Positions 8,881-15,630 of a stretch of DNA of 19,854 nt are shown in pieces. The notes below the pieces were generated by a model. That model was not told the DNA's origin. It made no database searches and saw only the letters and a program-made list of their open reading frames with translations. The translations under genes were made by a program, and so were the position numbers. The first letter of the stretch is position 1. Every line of letters begins with the position of its first letter. The stretch comes from Pseudomonadota bacterium (GTDB lineage Bacteria > Pseudomonadota > Gammaproteobacteria > Burkholderiales > Burkholderiaceae_E). The stretch spans positions 1 through 19,854 of the forward strand of contig JAEWEW010000199.1 of the NCBI GenBank assembly GCA_023389175.1, read 5' to 3'.

Positions 8881-8911
8881 ATTATCGCTCAGTTGCCGTG
8901 AGGGCCGTCCA
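8881..8911 (-). promoter_or_regulatory. Possible ettA promoter
   Basis: Read on the minus strand, GATAAT (8881-8886) matches the -10 consensus in five of six bases and lies in a small AT-rich island in the 99-base gap upstream of ettA. A poor -35 (TGGACG, 8906-8911) is 19 bases further up, longer than ideal. This is a weak prediction. Confidence 0.3.
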
Positions 8912-8914
8912 TGG

Positions 8915-9700
8915 CTATCGGAAGGTCACGGATTCAAGCCCGGCATCCACGGCCAGCGCGACACCCGTGACCAGTCGCCCTTCGTCGCTGGCGAGATAGA
9001 GCGCCGCATTGGCGATGTCGAGTGCTTCGCCCATCTCGCGCAACGCGGTCGAACCGACCTCGACTGCCACCTGTTCCTCGAAGCTGCGCCCCGCCTGGCC
9101 CGCTCGCGCCTGGATGACGCCGTCAAGGCGCGGCCCCCGAGTGAGGCCCGGCAGGATCGCATTGACGCGGACCTTGAACTCGCCCATCTCGAGAGCGAGG
9201 CTCTTGGCCAGTCCGATCAACGCCCACTTGGCCGAAGCATAGGGCGTACGGAAGGGAACACCCATCCGTCCGGCGATCGACGAAAGGATGATGAGCGATC
9301 CACCTTGCGCCTTGAGAAGAGGGGCACACGCGCGAGAGCACAGGAAGGCGCCGCGTACGTTGCACGCATGCACGGCCTCCCATTGACCCAACTCGATTTG
9401 CTCGATCGCCGCGCTCGGCCCCGGGATACCGGCGTTGCTTACCAGGCAATCCAGACCGCCAAAGCCGGCCCGGACGGACTCCACCATGTGCGCCACGTCG
9501 GACTCGCTCGAAACATCGGCGCGAATGCAGAGCCAATCGGGTCGACGCTCCTGGACGGCACGAAGCGCGTCCTGGCTGACGTCGCAGATGGAGACGAGGG
9601 CGCCCTCCTCGGTCATTCGTTCCGCGATCGCGAGACCGATTCCACTCGCGCCCCCGGTCACCAGCACGCGCTTGTCCTTCATCCGTCCTGCACGGCTCAT
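8915..9700 (-). CDS. SDR family NAD(P)-dependent oxidoreductase
   Basis: A 261-residue classical short-chain dehydrogenase/reductase. The nucleotide-binding motif TGGASGIG is at residues 15-22, SNAG at 88-91, and the catalytic Ser141, Tyr154 and Lys158 (YASAK) have the correct spacing of 13 and 4. An Asp after the second strand (SICDVS) favours NAD+ over NADP+. A strong Shine-Dalgarno (GGAGGAG) seven bases before the ATG at 9700 fixes the start. The gene diverges from the AhpD-like/MarR/TRAP operon across a short AT-rich gap, so it probably belongs to the same regulon and oxidises a hydroxyl group of the same substrate or an intermediate. The substrate is unknown. The residues after the active site (LPGLTRGPRLDG) do not point to a known subfamily. 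Confidence 0.9.
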   Translation of the reverse strand: MSRAGRMKDKRVLVTGGASGIGLAIAERMTEEGALVSICDVSQDALRAVQERRPDWLCIRADVSSESDVAHMVESVRAGFGGLDCLVSNAGIPGPSAAIEQIELGQWEAVHACNVRGAFLCSRACAPLLKAQGGSLIILSSIAGRMGVPFRTPYASAKWALIGLAKSLALEMGEFKVRVNAILPGLTRGPRLDGVIQARAGQAGRSFEEQVAVEVGSTALREMGEALDIANAALYLASDEGRLVTGVALAVDAGLESVTFR

Positions 9701-9726
9701 CGGGTCTCCTCCGGGTTACTACCGAG

Positions 9727-9755
9727 TTCGCAATAGTTAAATGAGTCTGTACTAT
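9727..9755 (+). promoter_or_regulatory. Candidate promoter of the rightward catabolic operon
   Basis: TTCGCA (9727-9732) and TACTAT (9750-9755) each match the sigma-70 hexamers in four of six bases, with the ideal 17-base spacer. They lie in the most AT-rich stretch of the neighbourhood. The predicted transcript start near 9762 would leave only about five bases before the ATG at 9767. Confidence 0.4.
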
Positions 9756-9756
9756 T
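9732..9756. promoter_or_regulatory. Inverted repeat, possible operator in the divergent gap
   Basis: AATAGT (9732-9737) and ACTATT (9751-9756) are perfect reverse complements 19 bases apart, close to two helical turns. The left arm touches the candidate -35 and the right arm covers the candidate -10, a repressor-like layout. The MarR-family product encoded at 10401 is the nearest candidate binder. The short arms mean chance cannot be excluded. Confidence 0.35.
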
Positions 9757-9766
9757 TGGCCATGAC

Positions 9767-10372
9767 ATGCAAGCGCCTCCGATGACCGTCACCGCCCGAA
9801 TCGCGCCGCTGTCCGCGGAGGACCCGGGGCTGCGTGATCCGGCGCTGCAGGATCTCGTCAGCTTCGTTGGCTACCGTCCCAACGCGCTGCTGACGATGGC
9901 CAGGCTGCCGAATCTGTTGCAGGGGGTGCTGGCCATGGTGCACGCCTGCCTTCGACAGGAAGGCGACGTCGCGGTTTCCACGCGATTTCTCGTGGCGTGC
10001 GAGGCCAGCCGGGCAAGCGGCTGCTACTACAGCACGGTCCACGCCGTGCATGCGGCGAACCACGCGGGCGTGCCCTGGGAGAAGCTGGCGGCCCTGCCCG
10101 GCCATGACGCGAGCCCGCTCTTCGACGAGTCGGAGCGAGCAGCGCTCGCCATCGCCTCGGCGGCCGGCCGCGTTCCCGTCGTTTCGGCGGCTGGCGACTT
10201 CGAGCGCGCACGGCTGTGGTTCTCGGAACGCCAGATCCTCGAGATCGTCGCGGCGGCCTCGCTGTTCGGCTGGTTCAACCGCTGGAACGGGATGATGTGC
10301 TCCGAGCTCGAGCCCGTGCCGGCGGAAGCACTTGCCCACGTGCCATGGCTCGCCCTTCTGAATTCACGGTGA
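9767..10372 (+). CDS. AhpD/carboxymuconolactone decarboxylase-like protein
   Basis: A 201-residue, mainly helical cytoplasmic protein resembling the AhpD/CMD fold. The usual active-site helix appears as ASGCYYSTVHAVHAAN: the first cysteine (Cys86) and the downstream histidine (His92) are there, but the second cysteine of the CxxC is a serine (Ser89). The expected disulfide-based peroxidase cycle is therefore doubtful. A later hydrophobic helix (EIVAAASLFGWFNRWNGM) matches the second part of the family fold. CMD-like proteins in catabolic operons are often annotated as peroxidase-related or as ring-fission decarboxylases, but the role here is unknown. ATG 9767 and ATG 9782 are both possible starts, and neither has a Shine-Dalgarno sequence. 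It is first in the operon, 28 bases before the MarR gene. Confidence 0.75.
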   Translation: MQAPPMTVTARIAPLSAEDPGLRDPALQDLVSFVGYRPNALLTMARLPNLLQGVLAMVHACLRQEGDVAVSTRFLVACEASRASGCYYSTVHAVHAANHAGVPWEKLAALPGHDASPLFDESERAALAIASAAGRVPVVSAAGDFERARLWFSERQILEIVAAASLFGWFNRWNGMMCSELEPVPAEALAHVPWLALLNSR

Positions 10373-10400
10373 CGGGTCGCAGGCGCATCCGGAGACGGCG

Positions 10401-10934
10401 ATGACCGAGAGCGCATCCCAGCGACTCGTTCCGGAGGAGACATCCTGCCCGGGACTGCACGCGGCAGCGCAACGCACGATCGAACTGGTCTTCTTCGCGC
10501 ACATCGATCAGGCCGACTGGGCCGACCACGTGCTCGCCAAGCACGGCATCGGGCGGCCCCACCACCGGGTTCTCTATTTCTGCAACCGGTTTCCGGGGAT
10601 CAGCGTGCGCGAGCTGATGGCCATCCTCCGGATCTCGAACCAGGCGTTGGCGCGAACCACGACGCAGCTCGTCGCCCTGTCGTTTCTGGAGCAGCGATAC
10701 AGCCAGAGCGATCGGCGTGTCCGCCAGCACTTCCTGTCCAGGAAGGGGGAGGCCCTGCTGGCAAAGCTCCTGCGGCATCAGGTCGAGCAGGTTGCAGGAG
10801 CGATGGCATCGATGACTCCGAGGGAGATCGACGGTCTGTGGTTCGGCCTGGAGACCATCATGCGGACCGAAGACCGGAAGTGGCTGTTGCCGCGACCGGC
10901 CAGCATGCCGCCAGATCGGAGGCGCGAACCGTGA
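10401..10934 (+). CDS. MarR-family transcriptional regulator
   Basis: A 177-residue winged-helix protein. The central region ISVRELMAILRISNQALARTTTQLV is the helix-turn-helix, followed by a wing with the conserved SDRRVR and then LSRKGEALL. Long flanking helices for dimerisation lie on each side, as in MarR. Such proteins are usually dimeric repressors released by a small phenolic or carboxylate ligand or a CoA thioester. It lies inside the catabolic operon between the AhpD-like gene and dctP, which fits local autoregulation. The likely target is the inverted repeat in the divergent gap, or the palindromes before dctP. The ligand is unknown but is probably the transported acid or its CoA ester. 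Confidence 0.88.
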   Translation: MTESASQRLVPEETSCPGLHAAAQRTIELVFFAHIDQADWADHVLAKHGIGRPHHRVLYFCNRFPGISVRELMAILRISNQALARTTTQLVALSFLEQRYSQSDRRVRQHFLSRKGEALLAKLLRHQVEQVAGAMASMTPREIDGLWFGLETIMRTEDRKWLLPRPASMPPDRRREP

Positions 10935-10962
10935 AACGGCAGGTTGCGAGCGGCGCCCCGGG

Positions 10963-10974
10963 TGCCGGCCGGCA
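10963..10974. promoter_or_regulatory. 12-bp perfect palindrome upstream of dctP
   Basis: TGCCGGCCGGCA is fully self-complementary and lies 28 bases after the MarR stop, in the 123-base gap before dctP. It could be an operator, but GC-only palindromes are common in such DNA. Confidence 0.2.
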
Positions 10975-11015
10975 GCCTGACAGAGGGGGAGTGGTCGCAC
11001 GACCGCAGGGGCACC

Positions 11016-11038
11016 GCCAGCCTTCCACACAAGCTGGC
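11016..11038 (+). promoter_or_regulatory. Stem-loop just before the dctP ribosome binding site
   Basis: GCCAG-C-CTT (11016-11024) pairs with AAG-CTGGC (11031-11038), an eight-pair stem with one bulged C and a six-base loop (CCACAC). It ends about 10 bases before the purine-rich GAGGAGACAAGG that serves dctP. A second short palindrome, GGTCG-CA-CGACC, is at 10993-11004. These could be an mRNA processing, attenuation or operator element; this is inference only. Confidence 0.3.
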
Positions 11039-11057
11039 ACAACACGAGGAGACAAGG

Positions 11058-12116
11058 ATGATCAGCAGATCGCGCAACAAGTGGAACGGGCTGGTGGCCG
11101 CGTGGTCGGCGGCCGCACTGCTGTTCGCGGCCGGGCCGGCCACGGCGGCGACCTACACGCTCCGGGGAGCGACCGGAACCAACGACACGACCGCACTTGG
11201 CAAGGTCGGCGCCTACTTCAAGGAGATCGTCGAGAAGAAGTCGAACGGAGAGGTCCAGGTTCGCTGGTTCGGCAACGGGCAACTGGGTGGCGAAGCCGCC
11301 CTGCTGAATCAGCTCAATGAAGGGGTCCTCCAGTTCGCCACCCTCAGCACGGCAGTGTCGAGCTCGCTCAATCCCAAGCTCGACGTGCTGTACCTGCCGT
11401 ATTTCCTGCCCGATCCGTGGAAGACCTTCCAGGAGAAGTTCTCCGCGAGCGCGGCGGCGAAGGAGCTCCTGGGCGCGCTGTCCAAGCAAGGCATCGCGGG
11501 GCAGGCGTTCATTCCGTACGGCGTCGATGCGCTTGCCTACAAGGGCTCGCCCGTCCGCTCGCCGGATGAAGCCAAGGGCAAGAAGCTGCGTTCGGCCGAG
11601 AGCGTGAACGTTCGAACCACGCTCGAGGGCATGGGCTTCAACGCAGTGCCGCTGCCCTGGACAGAGGCCTACCAGAGCATCCAGACCCGGGTGGTGGACG
11701 GGCTGAGCACACCCCCCATGATGGTGAAGCTGGCTCGCTTCCACGAGGTCGTGGAGAACCTCACTCTGTCGGATCACCTCTTCGGAGTGCACGTGTTCTG
11801 GCTTCGGGAGGACGCCATCGCCAAGATGCCGGACCACCTGAAGGACATCGTGCGGAGCTCGGCCAAGGAGGCGAGCGATCGCGCCACGAAGGAGCTGTAT
11901 GCGATGGAGGCGAGCATCGTGGCCGAGCTGGAGAAGGGCGGCATCAAGGTCTGGCGTCTGTCACAGGCGGAGCGCGATCGATTCGTGAAGTCCACGGTGC
12001 CGGTGGTGCGCAACTTCGAGCAGCGGATCGAGAAGTCGTCCGGTGACGGCAAGGCGTTCATGCGCCGGATGTACGAGGCCACGGGCCAGAACTACGAAAA
12101 GGTGGTGGGGCAGTAG
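11058..12116 (+). CDS. dctP: TRAP transporter substrate-binding protein DctP
   Basis: A 352-residue periplasmic binding protein of the TRAP (DctP) family. ATG 11058 is chosen because GAGGAGACAAGG lies directly upstream and the protein then opens with a clear signal peptide (basic SRSRNKW, hydrophobic LVAAWSAAALLFAAG, cleavage near ATAA-TYT). The frame extends upstream to 10944, but that part is not signal-like. Family features include KGKKLRSAESVN with the ligand-binding arginine region, GFNAVPLPWTEAYQSIQTRVVDG, and the long C-terminal helices. TRAP binding proteins mostly capture carboxylates and deliver them to the DctQ/DctM membrane unit, driven by the ion gradient. The following acyl-CoA ligase suggests a carboxylic acid ligand, but I cannot name it from the sequence. 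Confidence 0.93.
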   Translation: MISRSRNKWNGLVAAWSAAALLFAAGPATAATYTLRGATGTNDTTALGKVGAYFKEIVEKKSNGEVQVRWFGNGQLGGEAALLNQLNEGVLQFATLSTAVSSSLNPKLDVLYLPYFLPDPWKTFQEKFSASAAAKELLGALSKQGIAGQAFIPYGVDALAYKGSPVRSPDEAKGKKLRSAESVNVRTTLEGMGFNAVPLPWTEAYQSIQTRVVDGLSTPPMMVKLARFHEVVENLTLSDHLFGVHVFWLREDAIAKMPDHLKDIVRSSAKEASDRATKELYAMEASIVAELEKGGIKVWRLSQAERDRFVKSTVPVVRNFEQRIEKSSGDGKAFMRRMYEATGQNYEKVVGQ

Positions 12117-12152
12117 GGCCTGGAGCCTGCAGCAAGGGTCTGTTCAAGGGCA

Positions 12153-12175
12153 AGCGGGCGCGCCTCCGGCCCGCT
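12153..12175 (+). promoter_or_regulatory. Intercistronic stem-loop between dctP and dctQ
   Basis: AGCGGGC (12153-12159) and GCCCGCT (12169-12175) are perfect complements with a nine-base loop, in the 71-base gap between dctP and dctQ. GC-rich hairpins after a binding-protein gene often protect its mRNA or attenuate downstream expression, so the binding protein is made in excess. There is no T-tract. Confidence 0.4.
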
Positions 12176-12187
12176 GTCGGAGGGCTT

Positions 12188-12721
12188 ATGAACGGTCTGA
12201 TCACCCGGCTTGAGAGGGTCGAGCGGGGGTTCGTGTCCGCACTGATCGCCTCGAGCATCGGGCTGTCGGTCGTCGGTGTCTTCTATCGGTACGTGCTTGG
12301 CCAATCGCTCGCCTACGTGGAGGAAGTGGCCGGCCTCATGATGGCCGCCGTCATCGTGATCGGCTCGAGCCTGGCGATCACCTGCAGGGAACACATCCGG
12401 GTCGAGCTGCTGATCCAGGTCTTTCCGCGCCTGGCGCGCTGGTTGAATTCCCTGGCCTGGTTGACCGTTCTCACGGTGTCGGCTGCCATGGCCTATCTGA
12501 CCTACCTCTTCGTTGCCAAGCTGATCAGCCAGGACCAGATCGCCTCCTCGGTCGAATGGCTCAAGATCGGTTGGCCGCTGATCGTGGTGCCCGCAGGCTA
12601 CGCGGTCTGTTGCGTGAAGGCCGCCTGGATCCTGTACCAGGAGATTTCCGGTAAAGCGACAGGGACGCAGGACCGGCTCGACGAGCTGGTGGCGAGCGGC
12701 AGCGCACAGGTGTCTCGATGA
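12188..12721 (+). CDS. dctQ: TRAP transporter small permease DctQ
   Basis: A 177-residue inner-membrane protein with four hydrophobic segments, the usual topology of DctQ. Family features include FYRYVLGQSLAYVEEVAGLMM in the first pair of helices, a conserved CREHIRVELL segment, and a final helix at WPLIVVPAGYAVCCVKAAWIL. A good Shine-Dalgarno (GGAGGG) lies just before ATG 12188. DctQ forms the membrane complex with DctM. Its stop overlaps the dctM start by four bases (ATGA), so the two are translationally coupled, as expected for subunits made in equal amounts. Confidence 0.93.
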   Translation: MNGLITRLERVERGFVSALIASSIGLSVVGVFYRYVLGQSLAYVEEVAGLMMAAVIVIGSSLAITCREHIRVELLIQVFPRLARWLNSLAWLTVLTVSAAMAYLTYLFVAKLISQDQIASSVEWLKIGWPLIVVPAGYAVCCVKAAWILYQEISGKATGTQDRLDELVASGSAQVSR

Positions 12722-13998
12722 CGGGTACCGCCGTTTTCTCGCTGCTCGCGGCGAGCATCTTCCTGACGATGCCGATCGCCTTCGCCATCCTGGCGCTGAC
12801 CATCGGCATGTACCTGGTGGCGGGTGACGTGCCTCTGGTGATCGTCGCCCAGAACATGTACTTCAACCTGAAGAGCTACGCCTTCTCGTCGGTGCTGTAC
12901 TTCGTGTTCGCAGGCTATGTCATGTGCCGCGGCGAGCTCTCGAGGCGCCTGCTCAACGTGGCCGACGCGATCTTCGGCTGGCTGCCTGGCGGCTTCGCCA
13001 TCAGCGGCGTTGTCGCCTGCGCCCTGTTCGGCTCCATTACCGGCTCGGACCTGGCGACGCTGGCTGCCATGGGCGGCATCATCGTCCCGGCCCTGGTTCA
13101 GCGCGGCTGGAGCAAGGAGTTCGCTGTCGGCCTGGCCGGCTCGAGTGCGCTCCTCGGCATGATCATTCCCCCGAGCATCCCGGTCATCATCTACGCGCTT
13201 TTCGTCGACGTGTCCGTCGGCGGACTCTTCCTTTCCGGCGTTCTCCCCGGGTTGCTCATCGTCGTCTCCTTCTCCATCTACATCGCCATCAAGGCACGCG
13301 GCATTCCGGGCGCGGAGGCGAGGCTCCCCAGCGCGCGCTCCATTGTCAGGTCGCTGCGCGAAGGGGTATGGGCGCTCGGACTGCCGGTCCTCATATTCGG
13401 AGGCATCTATTCCGGCGTGTTCACGGTGACCGAGGCGGCCGCCGTCGCGGCGCTCTACGCCGTGTTCGTCGAGATGTTGATCTACCGCGACCTGAAGCTG
13501 CACGAGCTCCCGGGCCTCTTCACGAAGACCGCCGTGGTCACGGCCACCCTGCTGCTGCTGGTTGGCGCGGCTTCGGTGCTCGCGGGATACCTGACGCTGG
13601 AGCAGATTCCCCAGGCTGTTGCAGAGCGCGTCTTCGCGGTCGTCGAGGGCAAGTCCGAGTTCCTGCTCGCGACGAACCTGTTCCTGCTGGTGATCGGTTG
13701 CCTGCTCGACCTGGTCTCCGCGACGATGATCCTCATGCCGATCCTGCAGCCGCTCTATGTGACCTACGGCATCGACGAGTTGCACTTCGGCATGGTCTTC
13801 CTGCTCAACCTTTACCTCGGGTTCCTGACGCCGCCGGTCGGGATCAACCTCTTCGCGGCGGCGAGCCTGTTCGGCATGGATGTCATGAGGGTTGCCCGGG
13901 CATACATCCCGTTCTTCCTGATCCTGCTGCTCGTGCTGGCGCTGGTGGTCATCTTTCCGGCGCTCTCGACCTGGCTGCCCAACCTGCTGCTGAAGTAG
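12718..13998 (+). CDS. dctM: TRAP transporter large permease DctM
   Basis: A 426-residue, very hydrophobic inner-membrane protein, the transport-catalysing subunit of the TRAP system. Typical blocks are VLYFVFAGYVMCRGELSRRLLNVADAIFGWLPGG, CALFGSITGSDLATLAAMG, GSSALLGMIIPPSIPVIIYA, TEAAAVAALYAVFVE and MVFLLNLYLGFLTPPVGINLFAA, all characteristic of DctM with its two inverted-repeat halves and re-entrant hairpins (GSITGSD and TPPVG). It is complete and normal in length. Translation is coupled to dctQ through the ATGA at 12718-12721. The ligase gene follows 15 bases after the stop. Confidence 0.95.
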   Translation: MTGTAVFSLLAASIFLTMPIAFAILALTIGMYLVAGDVPLVIVAQNMYFNLKSYAFSSVLYFVFAGYVMCRGELSRRLLNVADAIFGWLPGGFAISGVVACALFGSITGSDLATLAAMGGIIVPALVQRGWSKEFAVGLAGSSALLGMIIPPSIPVIIYALFVDVSVGGLFLSGVLPGLLIVVSFSIYIAIKARGIPGAEARLPSARSIVRSLREGVWALGLPVLIFGGIYSGVFTVTEAAAVAALYAVFVEMLIYRDLKLHELPGLFTKTAVVTATLLLLVGAASVLAGYLTLEQIPQAVAERVFAVVEGKSEFLLATNLFLLVIGCLLDLVSATMILMPILQPLYVTYGIDELHFGMVFLLNLYLGFLTPPVGINLFAAASLFGMDVMRVARAYIPFFLILLLVLALVVIFPALSTWLPNLLLK

Positions 13999-14013
13999 AC
14001 GCAAGCACCTCCC

Positions 14014-15630
14014 ATGAGCTCCATGACACCACATTTCGCAGGGGACGACCCGGTCGGCTGGGTGCTACCCACCATCCTTTCCCGGGTCGCCCGCAGCCAA
14101 GGCGAAGCGCGGTGGGTGACCGATGACACGAACCGCTCGCTGAGCTTTCGCGAGGCCCACGAAGGTGCGCTCAGCGCCGCCGGCTTCTTTCAGGCGCTCG
14201 GCGTGCAACGCGGTGACCTGGTTGCGATGTTCATGTCCAACAGCATCGACTTCGTGCAAGCGTGGCTCGGCCTGGGCAACGCGGGCATGGTCGCCGTGAT
14301 GATCAACACGGAGCTGCGCGGAGACTTCCTGCTCCACCAGCTCCAGGACTCCGGGGTGCGGTGGATCGTCGTGGACGATGAACTGCTGCCGGTGCTGCGC
14401 GAGGTATTGCCTCGAGCCGACAGGCTGAAGACCGTCGTGGTGGTCGGGACGAAGCCGACGCCCCCGATCGACGGGTGCAGGACGATCGCCTGGGAAGCCC
14501 ACCGGCATGCCGCGCCTTACGCCGGCCCCGCGCCCAAGGGGTCCGACACCGCCTGCATCATGTACACCTCCGGCACGAGCGGGCCGTCCAAGGGCGTGCT
14601 CATGCCTCACACCCATTGCACGTTGTACGGCATCGGCTCCATCAAGTGCCTGCAACTGGCGCCGGGTGACAGCTACTACGTCTGCCTGCCACTGTTTCAC
14701 GCCAACGGCCTGCTGATGCAATTGGGGGCAACGATCTCGGCTGGTATTCCCGCCTTCATCCGGCGGCGCTTCAGCGCGACCCGCTGGCTGGACGACATCC
14801 GCACGCATCGGTTGACCGTCACGAACCTGATCGGCACCACCTCGGCCTTCGTGATCGCGCAGCCGCCAACCCCGCACGACAGGGATCACTGCTTGCGGGC
14901 GGTCCTCGACGCCCCCAACATCGCACAGCATGAGGATGCGCTGCGCACGCGCTTCGGCGTCAAGGACGTCGTTTCGGGGTTCGGGATGACCGAGGTCAAC
15001 ATTCCCATCTGGGGCCGCCTGGGCGTCGCCGCCCCCGGCGCAGCCGGCTGGACCCATGAGGAGCATTTCGAGGTCCGGATCGTCGATCCGGAAACCGATG
15101 TGCCACTGCCCCCGGGGCAGGTCGGCGAGATCGTGGTGCGGCCGCGGGTCGCGTTCGGCTTCATGTCGGGCTACTTCAACGCGCCCGAGAAGACCGTCGA
15201 GGCCTGGCGCAACCTGTGGTTCCACACCGGGGATGCCGGCGTGATGGACGGGTCGGGCCTGGTGACCTTCATCGATCGCATCAAGGACTGCATCCGGCGC
15301 CGCGGCGAGAACATCTCGGCAACCCAGGTGGAAGACATCGTCGCAGAGTTGCCCGGCGTGGCCGAGGTCGCTGCCTACGCGGTACCCTCGGACGTTCCGG
15401 GCGGCGAAGATGAGGTCATGCTCGCCCTGGTGGAACGATCCGGGGCGCGCGTGGACGGAGCCGAGGTGGCCGCCATGGCCGCGGAACGGCTGCCTCGGTT
15501 TGCCGCTCCGCGCTTCATCAAGGTAGTTGCCGAGTTGCCCAAGACCGCAACCGGGAAAGTGAAACGCGCCGTCCTCAGGAACGAAGGCACGGCCGGCGCG
15601 CTCGACATGCAGAAGAGGACTCGATCATGA
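14014..15630 (+). CDS. AMP-forming acyl-CoA ligase, CaiC-like
   Basis: A 538-residue member of the ANL superfamily that would adenylate a carboxylic acid and transfer it to CoA. All core motifs are present: P-loop YTSGTSGPSKG (residues 184-194), FGMTE (323-327), HTGD (404-407), the hinge region DRIKDCIRRRGENIS, and the catalytic C-terminal lysine in PKTATGKV (Lys515). The overall look, including RRRGENISATQVED and GGEDEVMLALV, is nearest the crotonobetaine/carnitine-CoA ligase (CaiC) type, though this does not define the substrate. The gene sits directly behind the TRAP genes, so the imported acid is its likely substrate. The start at ATG 14014 has a poor ribosome binding site; ATG 14023 is an alternative. 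Its end overlaps the next gene by ATGA (15627-15630). Confidence 0.9.
   Translation: MSSMTPHFAGDDPVGWVLPTILSRVARSQGEARWVTDDTNRSLSFREAHEGALSAAGFFQALGVQRGDLVAMFMSNSIDFVQAWLGLGNAGMVAVMINTELRGDFLLHQLQDSGVRWIVVDDELLPVLREVLPRADRLKTVVVVGTKPTPPIDGCRTIAWEAHRHAAPYAGPAPKGSDTACIMYTSGTSGPSKGVLMPHTHCTLYGIGSIKCLQLAPGDSYYVCLPLFHANGLLMQLGATISAGIPAFIRRRFSATRWLDDIRTHRLTVTNLIGTTSAFVIAQPPTPHDRDHCLRAVLDAPNIAQHEDALRTRFGVKDVVSGFGMTEVNIPIWGRLGVAAPGAAGWTHEEHFEVRIVDPETDVPLPPGQVGEIVVRPRVAFGFMSGYFNAPEKTVEAWRNLWFHTGDAGVMDGSGLVTFIDRIKDCIRRRGENISATQVEDIVAELPGVAEVAAYAVPSDVPGGEDEVMLALVERSGARVDGAEVAAMAAERLPRFAAPRFIKVVAELPKTATGKVKRAVLRNEGTAGALDMQKRTRS

Noticed and set aside
10275..11837. A 520-codon minus-strand open frame across AhpD-like, marR and dctP
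   Set aside because: It is antisense to three recognised genes, with low-complexity composition and no start context.
12598..14034. A 478-codon minus-strand open frame opposite dctM
   Set aside because: It is rich in Gln, Asp, Glu, Arg and His, as expected from the complement of a hydrophobic membrane-protein gene.
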